A stretch of 64,000 nucleotides of DNA from the NCBI GenBank assembly GCA_047967505.1, contig CM106538.1; one strand, given 5' to 3'. The translations under genes and the position numbers were made by a program. The notes below the pieces were generated by a model. It was not told the DNA's origin, made no database searches, and saw only the letters and a program-made list of their open reading frames with translations. This DNA comes from Dipteris shenzhenensis. Lineage: Eukaryota > Polypodiophyta > Polypodiopsida > Gleicheniales. Positions 34,795 through 43,124 of this stretch are shown piece by piece; position 1 is the first letter of the stretch; the number at the start of each line of letters is the position of its first letter.

Positions 34795-36834
34795 GGAGAG
34801 GGATGAGAGGCTGCGAACAACTGTCTGCTCGCAGTCGAAGTCGATGAAGAAGCAGACATATCGGAATGGAGGCGCTGCCGCTTATGAGAAGGTTTGGAGG
34901 GGGAGACGGGGTCGTCCTGCCCGTTCTTCAACACCTTCAGCAAAGGCGAGAGGCCTTTGGTGCCATGAGCAAATGCTTTCTCGAGCCAGCTCGAGATCTC
35001 TGAAGTGGTCATCCCATAGAAGGTTCGGAGTTTCTGATGGGACCAAGCTCTGACATCCTGGGGGAGAGGCCATGACAGGGGAGGTCTGAGGATCACAATC
35101 AGTCGGAAGCGTTTGGCGGCGCAACGCCACCGCAGGCGCACATCGCCCTCGGACCACTGAGTCTCGAGAAGCTGCCCACCGGACGGGCCTATCCAGGAGC
35201 AAACCTGGGCGTGTGTCTGCTCTCTGAGAGCCTCCCAAACCGAGTCGTCTGTCCAGGTCTCGGTGCCATCGCTGAGGAACGTGAAAGCGAAGCTAGGGCC
35301 ATCCCTAGGGGCCAAGGCGGCAATCTTCCCATCCGCCCCTTTGCGGAGCAGGAAGATACTGATGTCGAGACAAGCCGGGAAGGTCCCAAGGTCGGCCACA
35401 TCCAAGTAGTCCCAGGGGCCAGATCTGTAAAAGTCTCGAGGAAGCTCTCTCTCCTGAAGCTGAGACCCATCAGAGTCTGCCACTGAGGGGCTAGCGGACA
35501 GGGAAGCCTGCTCCAGTGGTGGTGTAGACTCCGGGTGTCCTGCCAGCGAGGGGGGAGGGGGAGGAGGCTGAGGGGTAGGCGACTCGGACTCCACGGAGGC
35601 GACTAGCGGAGGAGGTGGAGAAGAAGGAGCGGGGTGCTGCCCTCGGCTGGGAAGCCGACGGTGCAGCTAACTCTGTAGGAGAGTCGAGGGGGACGGGGGG
35701 GGCGGGGGGGGATGGGGATGCATCTGGAACTGGGGCTGAGAGGGAGGAGGAGGAGACTGAGGAAGAAGAGGCGGGGGCTGAAGCTGCGGGTCGGGCGAAG
35801 GGGGGGGAAACTGGGGAAGGGGCTGGGACTGAGTGGAAAGGGGCGGGGGAGCGGGAGAGAGGGGGATCTGAGGCTGTGAAGGGCGGGCTGCCGTCGAAGA
35901 AGAAGCTCTCCCAGGTCCCTGGGGTGGCTGCCTGTCAGGTCTCTGGGGTGCTGCTGCAGGAAGGGTAACCTCTGCCTCCTTGCCTTTATCCGAAATCTTC
36001 TTGTTCTTTCCTCTTTTCCTTCTAACCTCGGTCCAACCGCCCACTAACTCTGGACCGGACTCCGGCTGCCTCGGCTCCTCCTGACGTGGCTGTCCGGGGG
36101 GGGCGGGGGCGGAGGGGGCGGGGGCGGGGGGGGGTCGAGACGAGCTGGCGAAACGTGGACAAGCAGCCGCCAAGTGCCCAAAGCCGTGGCACTCAGGCAC
36201 TGACCTGGCTGTCCGGTGACTATCATACTCTGGGTGATGCTGCCGGCATCTGTCACGATCTCGATCACTGCAGGGAGAGTCGCAGGATCTGCCACAACCA
36301 CACGGACTCGGGGGCTCCTGCCGTGGTCACCGCGTCGGCGAAAGTGTCGTGCATAACCCAGCCAAAGTGGGAGCCCAAGTCCCTGACAATCGGCCGCAGC
36401 TCAGCATCAAGACCTGGAAAAACTAGTGTCACTGGGTGGCGAGGTATACGGAACCGAACATCAAAATCCGCTGCGCTGAATCCACGGTACCACGGGACTA
36501 TCATGATAATCTTTCCATCCACCGATGTGGGGGAACCGACAATCAGGTTGCTCGTAGCTTTCTCATTGGAGAGTTTGAGCCAGAAGATGCCCCTTCCCAT
36601 AAGGGCCACCTCCTCAATATGGCCATCCTCTAGCAGGAGAGTGGACTGGAGCCAGTCCCTGATGGCTGATCTGGAGGGAGAGTATCCAATGACTCTACCG
36701 TAAACAGAGGTACGGGCAAAGTCAATGGCAACCTCCTGAACACGAGATGATTGTTGCTCTGTCAGGATAACGCGGTAGGCATCTGGAGAGGGAGGGTCCG
36801 ACTGGGCCTCCGGATTCGGGCAGGGGGCCGCCAT
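34791..36834 (-). pseudogene. LINE no. 3 ORF1: DUF4283-like, CCHC, Pro-rich, extra C-terminal domain
   Basis: ATG at 36834 (MAAPCPNPEAQ). Residues to about 180 are DUF4283-like (SVYGRVIGYSPSRSAIRDWL, ALMGRGIFWLKLSNE). After a frameshift near 36250 comes a knuckle remnant CHGFGHLAAACP, then a basic stretch (VRRKRGKNKK), then a Pro/Gln-rich region to 35667 where a stop lies in register. From about 35594 the same register continues with a ~250-residue region that I do not recognise (GPWDYLDVADLG...RAWSHQKLRTFYG...KRQRLHS). Its TGA overlaps the ORF2 ATG. About 680 residues in all, long for a plant L1 ORF1. Confidence 0.85.
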
Positions 36835-37578
36835 ACCGCCAAGACTAACTGCAAGCTTCCGATGAGGAAGAGGCTGCCACCCAAAAAAGGGGGTCGAAGC
36901 GGGAGGGTGGAGCCTGGGTGTGGAGAGGACGGTTGCGGAGGCGGAAGGTGGAGGCGGGGTGGAGGAGTGGAGCGGAAGGGCGGGCGAGGCGGAGTGAGGG
37001 GGCGGGGGGTTCGGGGCGGGGGGCGGGGTGAAGGGTGCGTGGTGCGGGGAAGACGGGGGGCGCGGAAGGGCGGGGGGGCGGGGTTGGTGTGGCGAGGGGC
37101 GGAGAGGTGAAGCGGGGGGCGGGGAGAGCGGAATGGAGGCGGGGGGGCGGGTGAAGCGAGGGGGGTCGGGCGGGTGAGGCTGAGCGGCGAGAGGGGGGGG
37201 GTGAGGTGAAGCGAGGGGGGGTTGAGCGAATCGAGGTGAGGCGGAAGGGGCGGGATGGAAGGGAGCGGAGAGGCGAGGGGCGGCTGAGACGAGGGAGGGG
37301 GGGGAGAGTGGAGGCGAGGGGCGGTGATGGAGAGGCGAGGTGGAGGGAGTGGAGGGACGAGGTGGAGGGGAGCGGAGAGGCGAGAGAGCGGCGAGGGGGG
37401 TGAGAGCGGAGGCGAGGGGCGCAGCGAGGTGGGCGGCGGGTGAGGGGGAGGGGGGGCGGGGGGCGAGGGCGGAGGGGCAGGGGGTGGGGGTGGTCGAGGC
37501 GAGGGGAGGAGCTAGGGGGAGGGAGGTAGAGCTAGCGGTGGGGGGGGAGGGGAAGCTCGCAGGAGCGAAACTTTGTGT
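36835..37578 (-). promoter_or_regulatory. GC-rich 5' UTR of LINE no. 3
   Basis: The plus strand is dominated by G runs with frequent CG (for example around 37000-37120 and 37430-37490), so the sense strand is C-rich. It has many closely spaced GGG/GGGG runs able to form G-quadruplexes on the strand opposite to the element RNA. It probably contains the internal promoter. Frames read through it are low-complexity artefacts. Confidence 0.75.
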
Positions 37579-37799
37579 ACTTAACTACACAATAGCACTG
37601 GCCCTTCCTGTATATAGAAGGAAACCCGCTATAGATAGCACAATGCTATGAATAGCTCCCTCCATATAAAGCGAGCACTATATATATGAATCAATCGCTA
37701 TATATAGCAATCTCGGCTAAAAATAGCCATCCAGTCCTATGCTATCCCATAACCCACGTTCACCTGCTATCCAACCCTAGGTACACCATGCACATGACA
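37579..37799 (-). repeat. 5' LTR (copy D), outer part, including second copy of LINE TSD
   Basis: It resumes the LTR at acttaactacacaatagcactgg and ends ...acaccatgcacatgaca, followed by the cctga target duplication. Confidence 0.9.
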
Positions 37800-38582
37800 C
37801 CTGACTTTAGCTAATTCAGTTGCCTTAATCTTAAGTTGAGCTTGTGTAAGCTCCTCTGCTATCCATACTTTGGTGCCCTTCAACTTGTAAGATTGTCGAA
37901 GAAGCTTAATCCGCATATCTTTTGACTTCAGTGTAAGGATAGCATGACCTTTATAGTGCAAGATAGAAGCTGGCTTGGAGTCGCCATCATCCTGCTCATC
38001 ATCATCCACCCATTCAATGTTGGGCAAGCTTGCTTTGATCTTTGTCAATATTTCACACTATATGTCCTCCTCTTTGTATCAATCTTTTGGGAGTGCCCCT
38101 ATTCTAATCTTCAGCGCATTATCACATCTAGCTTCGTGTTCTTTAATCTCTGCTTGAATATCTGACTTACATGCTTTGGTGTCCACTTCCACAATCACTG
38201 GGGACTTGGAGGAGAGGGTGGGCCAGTAGTCCATAGTTGGCTGTCTGTTTGAACCCGCTAGCTTAACCTAACCCTCCGGTTGGGTTGGGGGTTAGCCCAA
38301 CTCGGGGTTAGGGTTAGTTAGCTGCTTCTAACGGGTACGGAGGGAGAGGTACGGCTTTTGCTGACGGGCGGTACGGTATTGGTTGCCTGTTGACGGGTTG
38401 TACAAATGGGGGGAGAGGTACGGACGACGGGACTGTACGGTACTGGTTGCTTGTTGATGGGCTGTACGGACGGGGTACGGACGAGGTACAAACGAGGAAA
38501 GAGAGAGAGAGGCTAACGGGAGAGGAGAGGCTGAGCGGGGAGAGGCTAGCGGGAGGGAGAGGCTGAGCAGGAGAGGCTTGCA
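37800..38582 (-). mobile_element. ORF1-only LINE unit copy B, 5' part
   Basis: Continuation of the unit interrupted at 25196. The minus strand carries the ORF1 middle (PNIEWVDDDEQDDGD... KGHAILTLKSKDMRIKLLRQ, KLKGTKVWIAEELTQAQLK; 38048-37805). Upstream coiled-coil-like coding is degraded. A 5' UTR with seven GTACGG motifs (38335-38480) is followed by GA/GC-rich repeats. The unit ends at the purine tract beginning about 38583. Confidence 0.85.
38335..38480 (-). promoter_or_regulatory. GTACGG cluster in 5' UTR of LINE copy B
   Basis: Seven GTACGG on the plus strand (CCGTAC on the sense strand) in about 146 bp, partly in a ~73 bp repeat (tattggttgcctgttgacgg / tactggttgcttgttgatgg). Same motif and same orientation as the array in unrelated LINE no. 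2. Confidence 0.8.
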
Positions 38583-38628
38583 GGGAGGGAGGGAGAGAGA
38601 GAGAGGGGGAGGGGGGAGGGAGGGAGGG
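38583..38628. repeat. GA/GGGA purine tract between LINE units
   Basis: A pure purine stretch joining the 5' UTR end of copy B to the 3' end (tctattagcgtcc) of copy C. Confidence 0.9.
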
Positions 38629-40057
38629 TCTATTAGCGTCCACGGGAGACCAAGAGGTTCTATGGGACAACATGAAAACCATCTAGTACATCAGCTTAGG
38701 GAGGGCACAGGGCAGCTCCCAGGGAGTGCAGAGGAAGCTCCATTTTATTAAGTACCTAGTGATAACCTAGATAAAACACACACATATATAGCTTGCCATA
38801 CATCAGTGATTCTTTTGGCTTTTGATTTGAACTCTTTAATAAGTGCTACTCCTTCTCGATATACTGCCCATTTCCCATCTTTCCTAGCAGCCTTAACCTT
38901 TGCTAATGCCATTGCCTTGTTCTTGAGTTGAGCTTGTGTAAGCACCTCAACTATCCATACTTTGGTACCTTTCAGCTTATAAGATTGTCGGAGAAGCTTA
39001 ATCCGCCATTGTTTTGATTTAATGTAAGGATGGCATGACCTTTAGAATGTTCAATATAAGCTGGTCTGGAATTATCATGTTTTTCCACAATACCTTCCGA
39101 CCATTCAATGTTGGGTTGGGTTGCTTTGACCTTTGTTAGTGTTACATAGAATGTGTCCTCTTTGTACTAGTCTTGTGGGAGTCCCCCTATTTTGATTTTC
39201 AGTGCATTGTTCTGTCTAGCTTCATGTTTTTTAATCTCTGCTTGAATGTCAGTCTTACTTAATTTTGTGTCGACTTCCACACTCACTTCCTTCTTAATTG
39301 TTTGAACCTCAGTATGCACTAAACTCTTGACTGTGAAGACTAGCTAGGGCATAGGGGGAGAAGCTTTGCAAACCTTCACAGCTTCATCTATAACTAACTG
39401 TTGTTCAGGCCCTTCAAGGACCCGAAGTCTAGCTGTTACCTCTTCCAGTAATATCTTCAGCTCCCTCACTTCTTGTTGTAGGAAATAAACTATTCATGTT
39501 GCCTGAGAATGGGTTTGTCAAAACCCCCCTGGTAATACGTAAGTTGATATGGAGAGGGTGTCCTGGCAACTGAGCAATAGAGGGGTTTGCTACTGATAGG
39601 AATATTTGCGGCATGACGATTGTTGCTGGCTGGAGTCATTGGAGTCCTTGGATACATGGAGATATCGAGGAGGATTTTGAGGGAGGCTAGGCCACTCTTT
39701 GCTGGCCATATTTGAGAGAACCCCAAGCTTATCCTAACCCCTGGGCTGGGCTAGGGTTTCAGCCCAACCCAGAGTTAGGCACCAACCAAACCTTGGATTG
39801 GTGCAGCGGTTAGGTTAGGGTTTGCAAGAGGCGGCACTGAATGACGACTAGTGACGGGCTAGAGTTTGCTGGAGGAGGCGCAGAAGGATGGGCTAGGGTT
39901 TGCTGGCGGAGGCGCAGAAGGTGCTGTGGTTGGAAACAACTCTGAAGGTAGGTGGCGTTGGATGACGGGCTGCTATGGTGATGGTGGGCATGAGCTGCTA
40001 TGTTACGTTACGGTGACGATGGGCTATGCTGACGGGTAGGGGCTATGATGATGGGCT
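38629..40057 (-). mobile_element. ORF1-only LINE unit, copy C
   Basis: Minus-strand order: 5' UTR with repeated gctagggtttgctgg-rggaggcgcagaagg units (40057 to about 39730), ORF1 (about 39726-38800), 3' UTR, 3' end at 38629. The whole unit is 1.43 kb, with no ORF2. It is flanked on both sides by purine repeats (38583-38628 and 40058-40072). Confidence 0.78.
38800..39726 (-). pseudogene. L1 ORF1p-like protein, copy C
   Basis: Read on the minus strand across frames: an N-terminal part starting near 39726, a coiled-coil segment (QQEVRELKILLEEVTARLRV, about 39480-39420), a second helical part (VEVDTKLSKTDIQAEIKKHE), an RRM-like part (LKIKIGGLPQD ... HSKGHAILTLN) and the C-terminal domain (IKLLRQSYKLKGTKVWIVE, KVKAARKDGKWAVYREG). 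The coiled coil-RRM-CTD order is that of vertebrate L1 ORF1p (type II) and not the DUF4283-knuckle type of the other LINEs here. Several frameshifts. Confidence 0.72.
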
Positions 40058-40090
40058 GAGAGAGAGAGAGAAGTAGAAGTAGAAGTAGAA
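40058..40090. repeat. (GA)n followed by (AAGTAG)n
   Basis: GA run 40058-40072, then three aagtag units to about 40090, then the LINE 3' end tttattagcgtcc. It separates copy C from the ORF2-bearing unit. Confidence 0.9.
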
Positions 40091-42177
40091 TTTATTAGCG
40101 TCCTCGGGGGGCCAAAAATGACCCATGGGACCCGTCTCGATACAATGTAAAAAGAGTCTCCTCAAGGAGAGGGGTCAGGAGTCTATGAGTTCCTGACGAC
40201 AGGTAAAAAGACGAGTGACAAAAGATCCCAGTGCTGCCGGAGAGGCAGTGGAGAGAACTGATGTCAACTGAGCGGAGTCCCCCAGTATCTGCTAATAGTC
40301 CTCCCTGATATGTGCATATCGGGGGCACTGTAGAGCTACATGTGCCTCCGTCTCAACTGTCTGCATGTCACAAAGGGTACAGACTCTAGCATGTCTAGGT
40401 TGGTGTATCCAAGCTCCCTGCTCAATGGCAAATGTATGAGATCTGGTACGGAACTTGGTGATGTTTCTGCGATATAGAAGGGGGATAGGTGTGCTAATAT
40501 AAGACTGAGCATGAGTCTCTATGGACATGTATGTAGACCAACATGTGGGATTTATGTTGTCTTGGTAATATTCCAGCTTTACCCTCTTTTCACTTGTCAA
40601 CCAGTGATTCCGCAAAGTGCTCAGTAAAGGTAGTTCAAACTCTTGCATGTTGACCTTTTCAGGCGGCATGATCAAATATGCTTCCACTTTCCATCTGCTG
40701 AACCATTTTCTTATGTCGGTTGCCCATCCTGTGCAGATGACCTTACTTTTGTAGTTCTTTTGAAGCTTTGTGCTGGCATTCCATGCTTTATGAGGCAGCC
40801 TATCAGGTTGCATTTGCTGCATATCTATTAGGTATTGCATAACTCTGATTAATGCATGAAATTCAATCTCTCTCCTTCCCGTTTCCAACAGAAGTATTGA
40901 GTATGGAGTAGTGGGTTTGACACCAAGGTGTCTCCTTAGGAAAGCTTTTTGCATTTTCTCAATATCATTCCATGTAGAGGCTGAAATGCTGCCTCCCCAT
41001 ACTTCCACTCCATATAATACTGTCTGCACAACATATGCATCAAACAATATATTTTGAATTTTCCAGTTCCTAGTGTCGGTGTGCCTGCAATCATTCTCAA
41101 GCTGGTAGTACTTCCCCCAACCAGTGTCCATCCTTCTATGTATACATTGCCACCGTCTGTGATTTGCCGGGATATCAACCCCTAAGTATTTGAAGGTGCT
41201 GAAATACTCAATGATCTGTCCATCAAAGGTGATCTCAGGGGGATGTTCTGGCTGATTGGTACAGACTGCCATCATCTTTGTTTTTCCGACATTTACTTGC
41301 AGCCCGCTTTCCCTACAAAAAGTCTTAAGCACTTGTAAAAGTTTGTGCATAGATTCCGGATCGTATGCAAAAAGAACGACATCATCTGCGTATAACAACA
41401 ATAGCACTGTCCAAAGCCCCAATTGCGGTCCTTGCAACCCTTTCTCTACTGCAAATTCATTGATGAGTTCCTCTAGTTGGTCAATGCATATTCCGAACAA
41501 GGTAGGCGATAGAGGGCAGCCTTGCTTCACTCCCATATTGCTCTCAAATACATCAGACATACCTTGTGTTTGTTTGAGTCGGCATAATACCTTTTCATAG
41601 ATGCGAGAGATGCCTACCCTTAAGGCCAAAGGGACTCCTATTTCTTGCATTCTCTTCCATAATCCTTCTCTTGGAACTGTGTCAAATGCTTTCTTGAAAT
41701 CCACAAAACAACAAAATAGAGTGCGTCCTCTCAGTCTGCATTCATCCATGAGGACCCTTAAGGTAATAAGGTGGTCGGCTGTCCTGTGCTCCTTGCGAAA
41801 GCCTGCCTGTCTGGTGGCTCTTTTCTGTGCCTCTTCTGCCCATGAGCTGATTTTCATTTCAAGCACTGTACTGAAGAGCTTGGTCAATGTAGAGCTGACC
41901 ATTATAGTTCTGTAATTTGTGACTGAATTTTTGTCTCCACCTTTGTGTAAAGGCTGGACCCAATTTTCTTGCCATTCCTGAGGGAAACCATGGTGTAGAG
42001 CATGTGTTAGGAACCATGGTGTAGAGCATGTGTTAGGATGTGTGAGAGCCATGTTCTTGCTCGTTCTCCTGTCCATTTCACAAATTCCGCCTGTATCTTC
42101 ATGTGATCTGATGCTTTGCCATTAGCCATCTTCTTTAGTCCAACTTCAATGTCTTCGAAGGTGAAAGGACTAGTGCA

Positions 42178-42180
<3 letters not shown>
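40091..42180 (-). mobile_element. 5'-truncated LINE of the (GA)n lineage carrying ORF2
   Basis: Its 3' end (40091, tttattagcgtcc-tcggggggcc...catgggacc) matches the ends of the ORF1-only units. The 5' end is truncated inside the RT domain exactly where a 43 bp (GA)n tract begins (42181). Both sides are thus GA repeats, and it is the last unit of a head-to-tail minus-strand array. Its coding sequence is the best preserved in the window. Confidence 0.88.
40292..42180 (-). pseudogene. ORF2 reverse transcriptase of the (GA)n-lineage LINE, 5'-truncated
   Basis: The frame enters from the GA tract with FTFEDIEVGLKKMANGKAS. The RT then shows VQPLHKGGDKNSVTNYR, FRKEHRTADHL, CFVDFKKAFDTVPREGLW, GVKQGCPLSPTLFG and an intact LLYADDVVLFAYD (YADD at 41381-41392). 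Further on are FKYLGVDI, LRRHLGVKPTTPYSI and a C-terminal finger CTLCDMQTVETEAHVALQC. The only visible lesion is a 26 bp tandem duplication (41986 and 42012) that shifts frame; without it the frame is open for about 1.9 kb. The sequence is clearly different from the RTs of LINEs 1-3. Confidence 0.9.

Positions 42181-42223
<43 letters not shown>
42181..42223. repeat. (GA)n tract at the 5' end of the ORF2-bearing LINE
   Basis: 43 bp perfect GA run between the truncated LINE and non-LINE intron sequence leading to HISN5 exon 2. Confidence 0.95.
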
Positions 42224-42225
<2 letters not shown>

Positions 42226-42434
42226 CTTTAAGCTGAACGAGCTCAGCTTACCAGTACATATCCACTTACTATCCATTTACAGCTTCATGATTTCTATTTT
42301 GTTTTCTAAATTCAGCTAATGGAATTGGGCATGCTTTAATGCTTTAGTTATTCAAAAATTGCTTGTTTGTCGACAAGTATGGCATGCTTGCTTTCGATGC
42401 ATTCCAACTGTGCTGGTAATGGCTATATTGACAG

Positions 42435-42556
42435 CTCGGATTGGAGAAGTAACAAGAACAACCAAAGAAACTGATGTAAGAGTGAGCATTAATCTTGATG
42501 GTACTGGAATTTGCGAAACTGACACAGGCATTCCTTTCCTTGATCACATGCTTGAT
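42435..42556 (+). CDS. HISN5: HISN5 exon 2: start of mature imidazoleglycerol-phosphate dehydratase
   Basis: The exon follows TATTGACAG and ends at CTTGAT|GTAAGT. With the G carried over from exon 1 it encodes 41 residues beginning [20 protein letters not shown] and ending [10 protein letters not shown], a near-exact match to the conserved N-terminal block of plant IGPD (family: RIGEV-x-R-x-TKET-x-V-x-INLDG...[11 protein letters not shown]). IGPD (EC 4.2.1.19) makes imidazole-acetol phosphate in histidine synthesis in plastids; the His of FLDHM is a conserved, metal-site region residue. The next exon should begin with the QLASHG block, but it was not found down to 64 kb. Either intron 2 exceeds 21 kb or the copy is broken. 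Confidence 0.93.
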
Positions 42557-43124
42557 GTAAGTGATGATTTATTTTTCACTAGTGCCTTCTTTATGTTCAG
42601 ATTGTGTTTGTATGATCATTTGTTGGTAAAATATATATTATGGTTTTCCTTTTTTGTGTTCGAAGTATAGGAATTTAGCTCAATGTTTAGGGAGTTTTTT
42701 CAGCATGTTGGAAACTACCAGGGAGAGTGTAGAACCATATTTTTTCAGGTTCAAGAAGGAGCATGCTGATATGTGTGATATCTGTGTTTATGTGCGTATG
42801 TATGTCTGTACGTGCGCGTGTACTTGCAACCATCATCGAGTTGGACAACCCTTATACATTGAGATTGATTTGAGAGTAAGGTAATGAGCATTTCACGAAG
42901 ACATCTAAGCAATGTGAGTGGTTCTACAAGGCAGGGCCAGCAAGTACCTTTTACACTCACACAGATCAAGGAAGCTGCAGAATGCCCTCACAGATAGCTG
43001 ATCTTGTATTGGTTTCTAGAGCATAATAAAAAAGTTTCTTTTTTTGGGGGGAGTGGGAGGGAGGAACTATGTATGTATACTCACACACTGAGTTTGCTGC
43101 CCCTATCAGGCGATTTCTTCTATA
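42557..43124 (+). other. HISN5: Start of HISN5 intron 2
   Basis: Strong donor GTAAGT. AT-rich sequence with TG-rich patches (42780-42830). No exon found. A gypsy pol remnant starts at the end of this stretch. Confidence 0.6.

Larger units (their letters stand above)
30298..37578 (-). mobile_element. L1-type LINE no. 3, complete, GC-rich, with 15 bp TSD
   Basis: It is bounded by the duplicated acttaactacacaat (30283-30297 and 37579-37593). The tail is T10 (30298-30307), the sense poly(A). The 7,281 bp contain a very GC-rich 5' UTR (37578-36835), ORF1 (36834-34791), ORF2 overlapping by ATGA (34794 to 30430) and a short 3' UTR. The base composition is far richer in GC than the surrounding DNA. 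A relative lies at 61.5-64 kb. Only two frameshifts and two to three stops are visible in ORF2, so the insertion is comparatively young. Confidence 0.95.
25197..37799 (-). mobile_element. Non-autonomous LTR retrotransposon, composite, with nested LINE
   Basis: The outer ends are TGACACGACCCC (25197) and ...CATGACA (37799), flanked by cctga at 25192-25196 and 37800-37804, a 5 bp target duplication. On the minus strand the order is: 5' LTR (37799-30012, split by a LINE), a primer site matching tRNA-iMet with one mismatch (30009-29998), a 3.2 kb interior without coding capacity, a polypurine tract (about 26819-26805) and a 3' LTR (26804-26335). Beyond that lie a small tandem array, an inverted LTR and a further direct LTR. 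Sense LTR ends are TGTCA...TGACA-type (TG..CA). The extra LTR copies point to a rearranged or self-integrated element. Confidence 0.88.
11981..42434 (+). other. HISN5: Inferred HISN5 intron 1 (30,454 bp) filled with retrotransposons
   Basis: The donor is GTATGC at 11981 and the acceptor is TATTGACAG ending at 42434. The intron is phase 1. It contains at least four L1-type LINEs or fragments, an array of a second LINE lineage, a gypsy remnant and a composite LTR element. All large elements in it except the 12.4 kb LINE fragment, the 19.4 kb copia scrap and the 22.2 kb gypsy remnant are antisense to the gene. Antisense orientation reduces the chance of premature polyadenylation, but this may be chance here. 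Confidence 0.7.

Noticed and set aside
36751-37651. Long Arg/Gly-rich frames on the plus strand
   Set aside because: Low-complexity translation of the G-rich LINE 5' UTR on the antisense strand.
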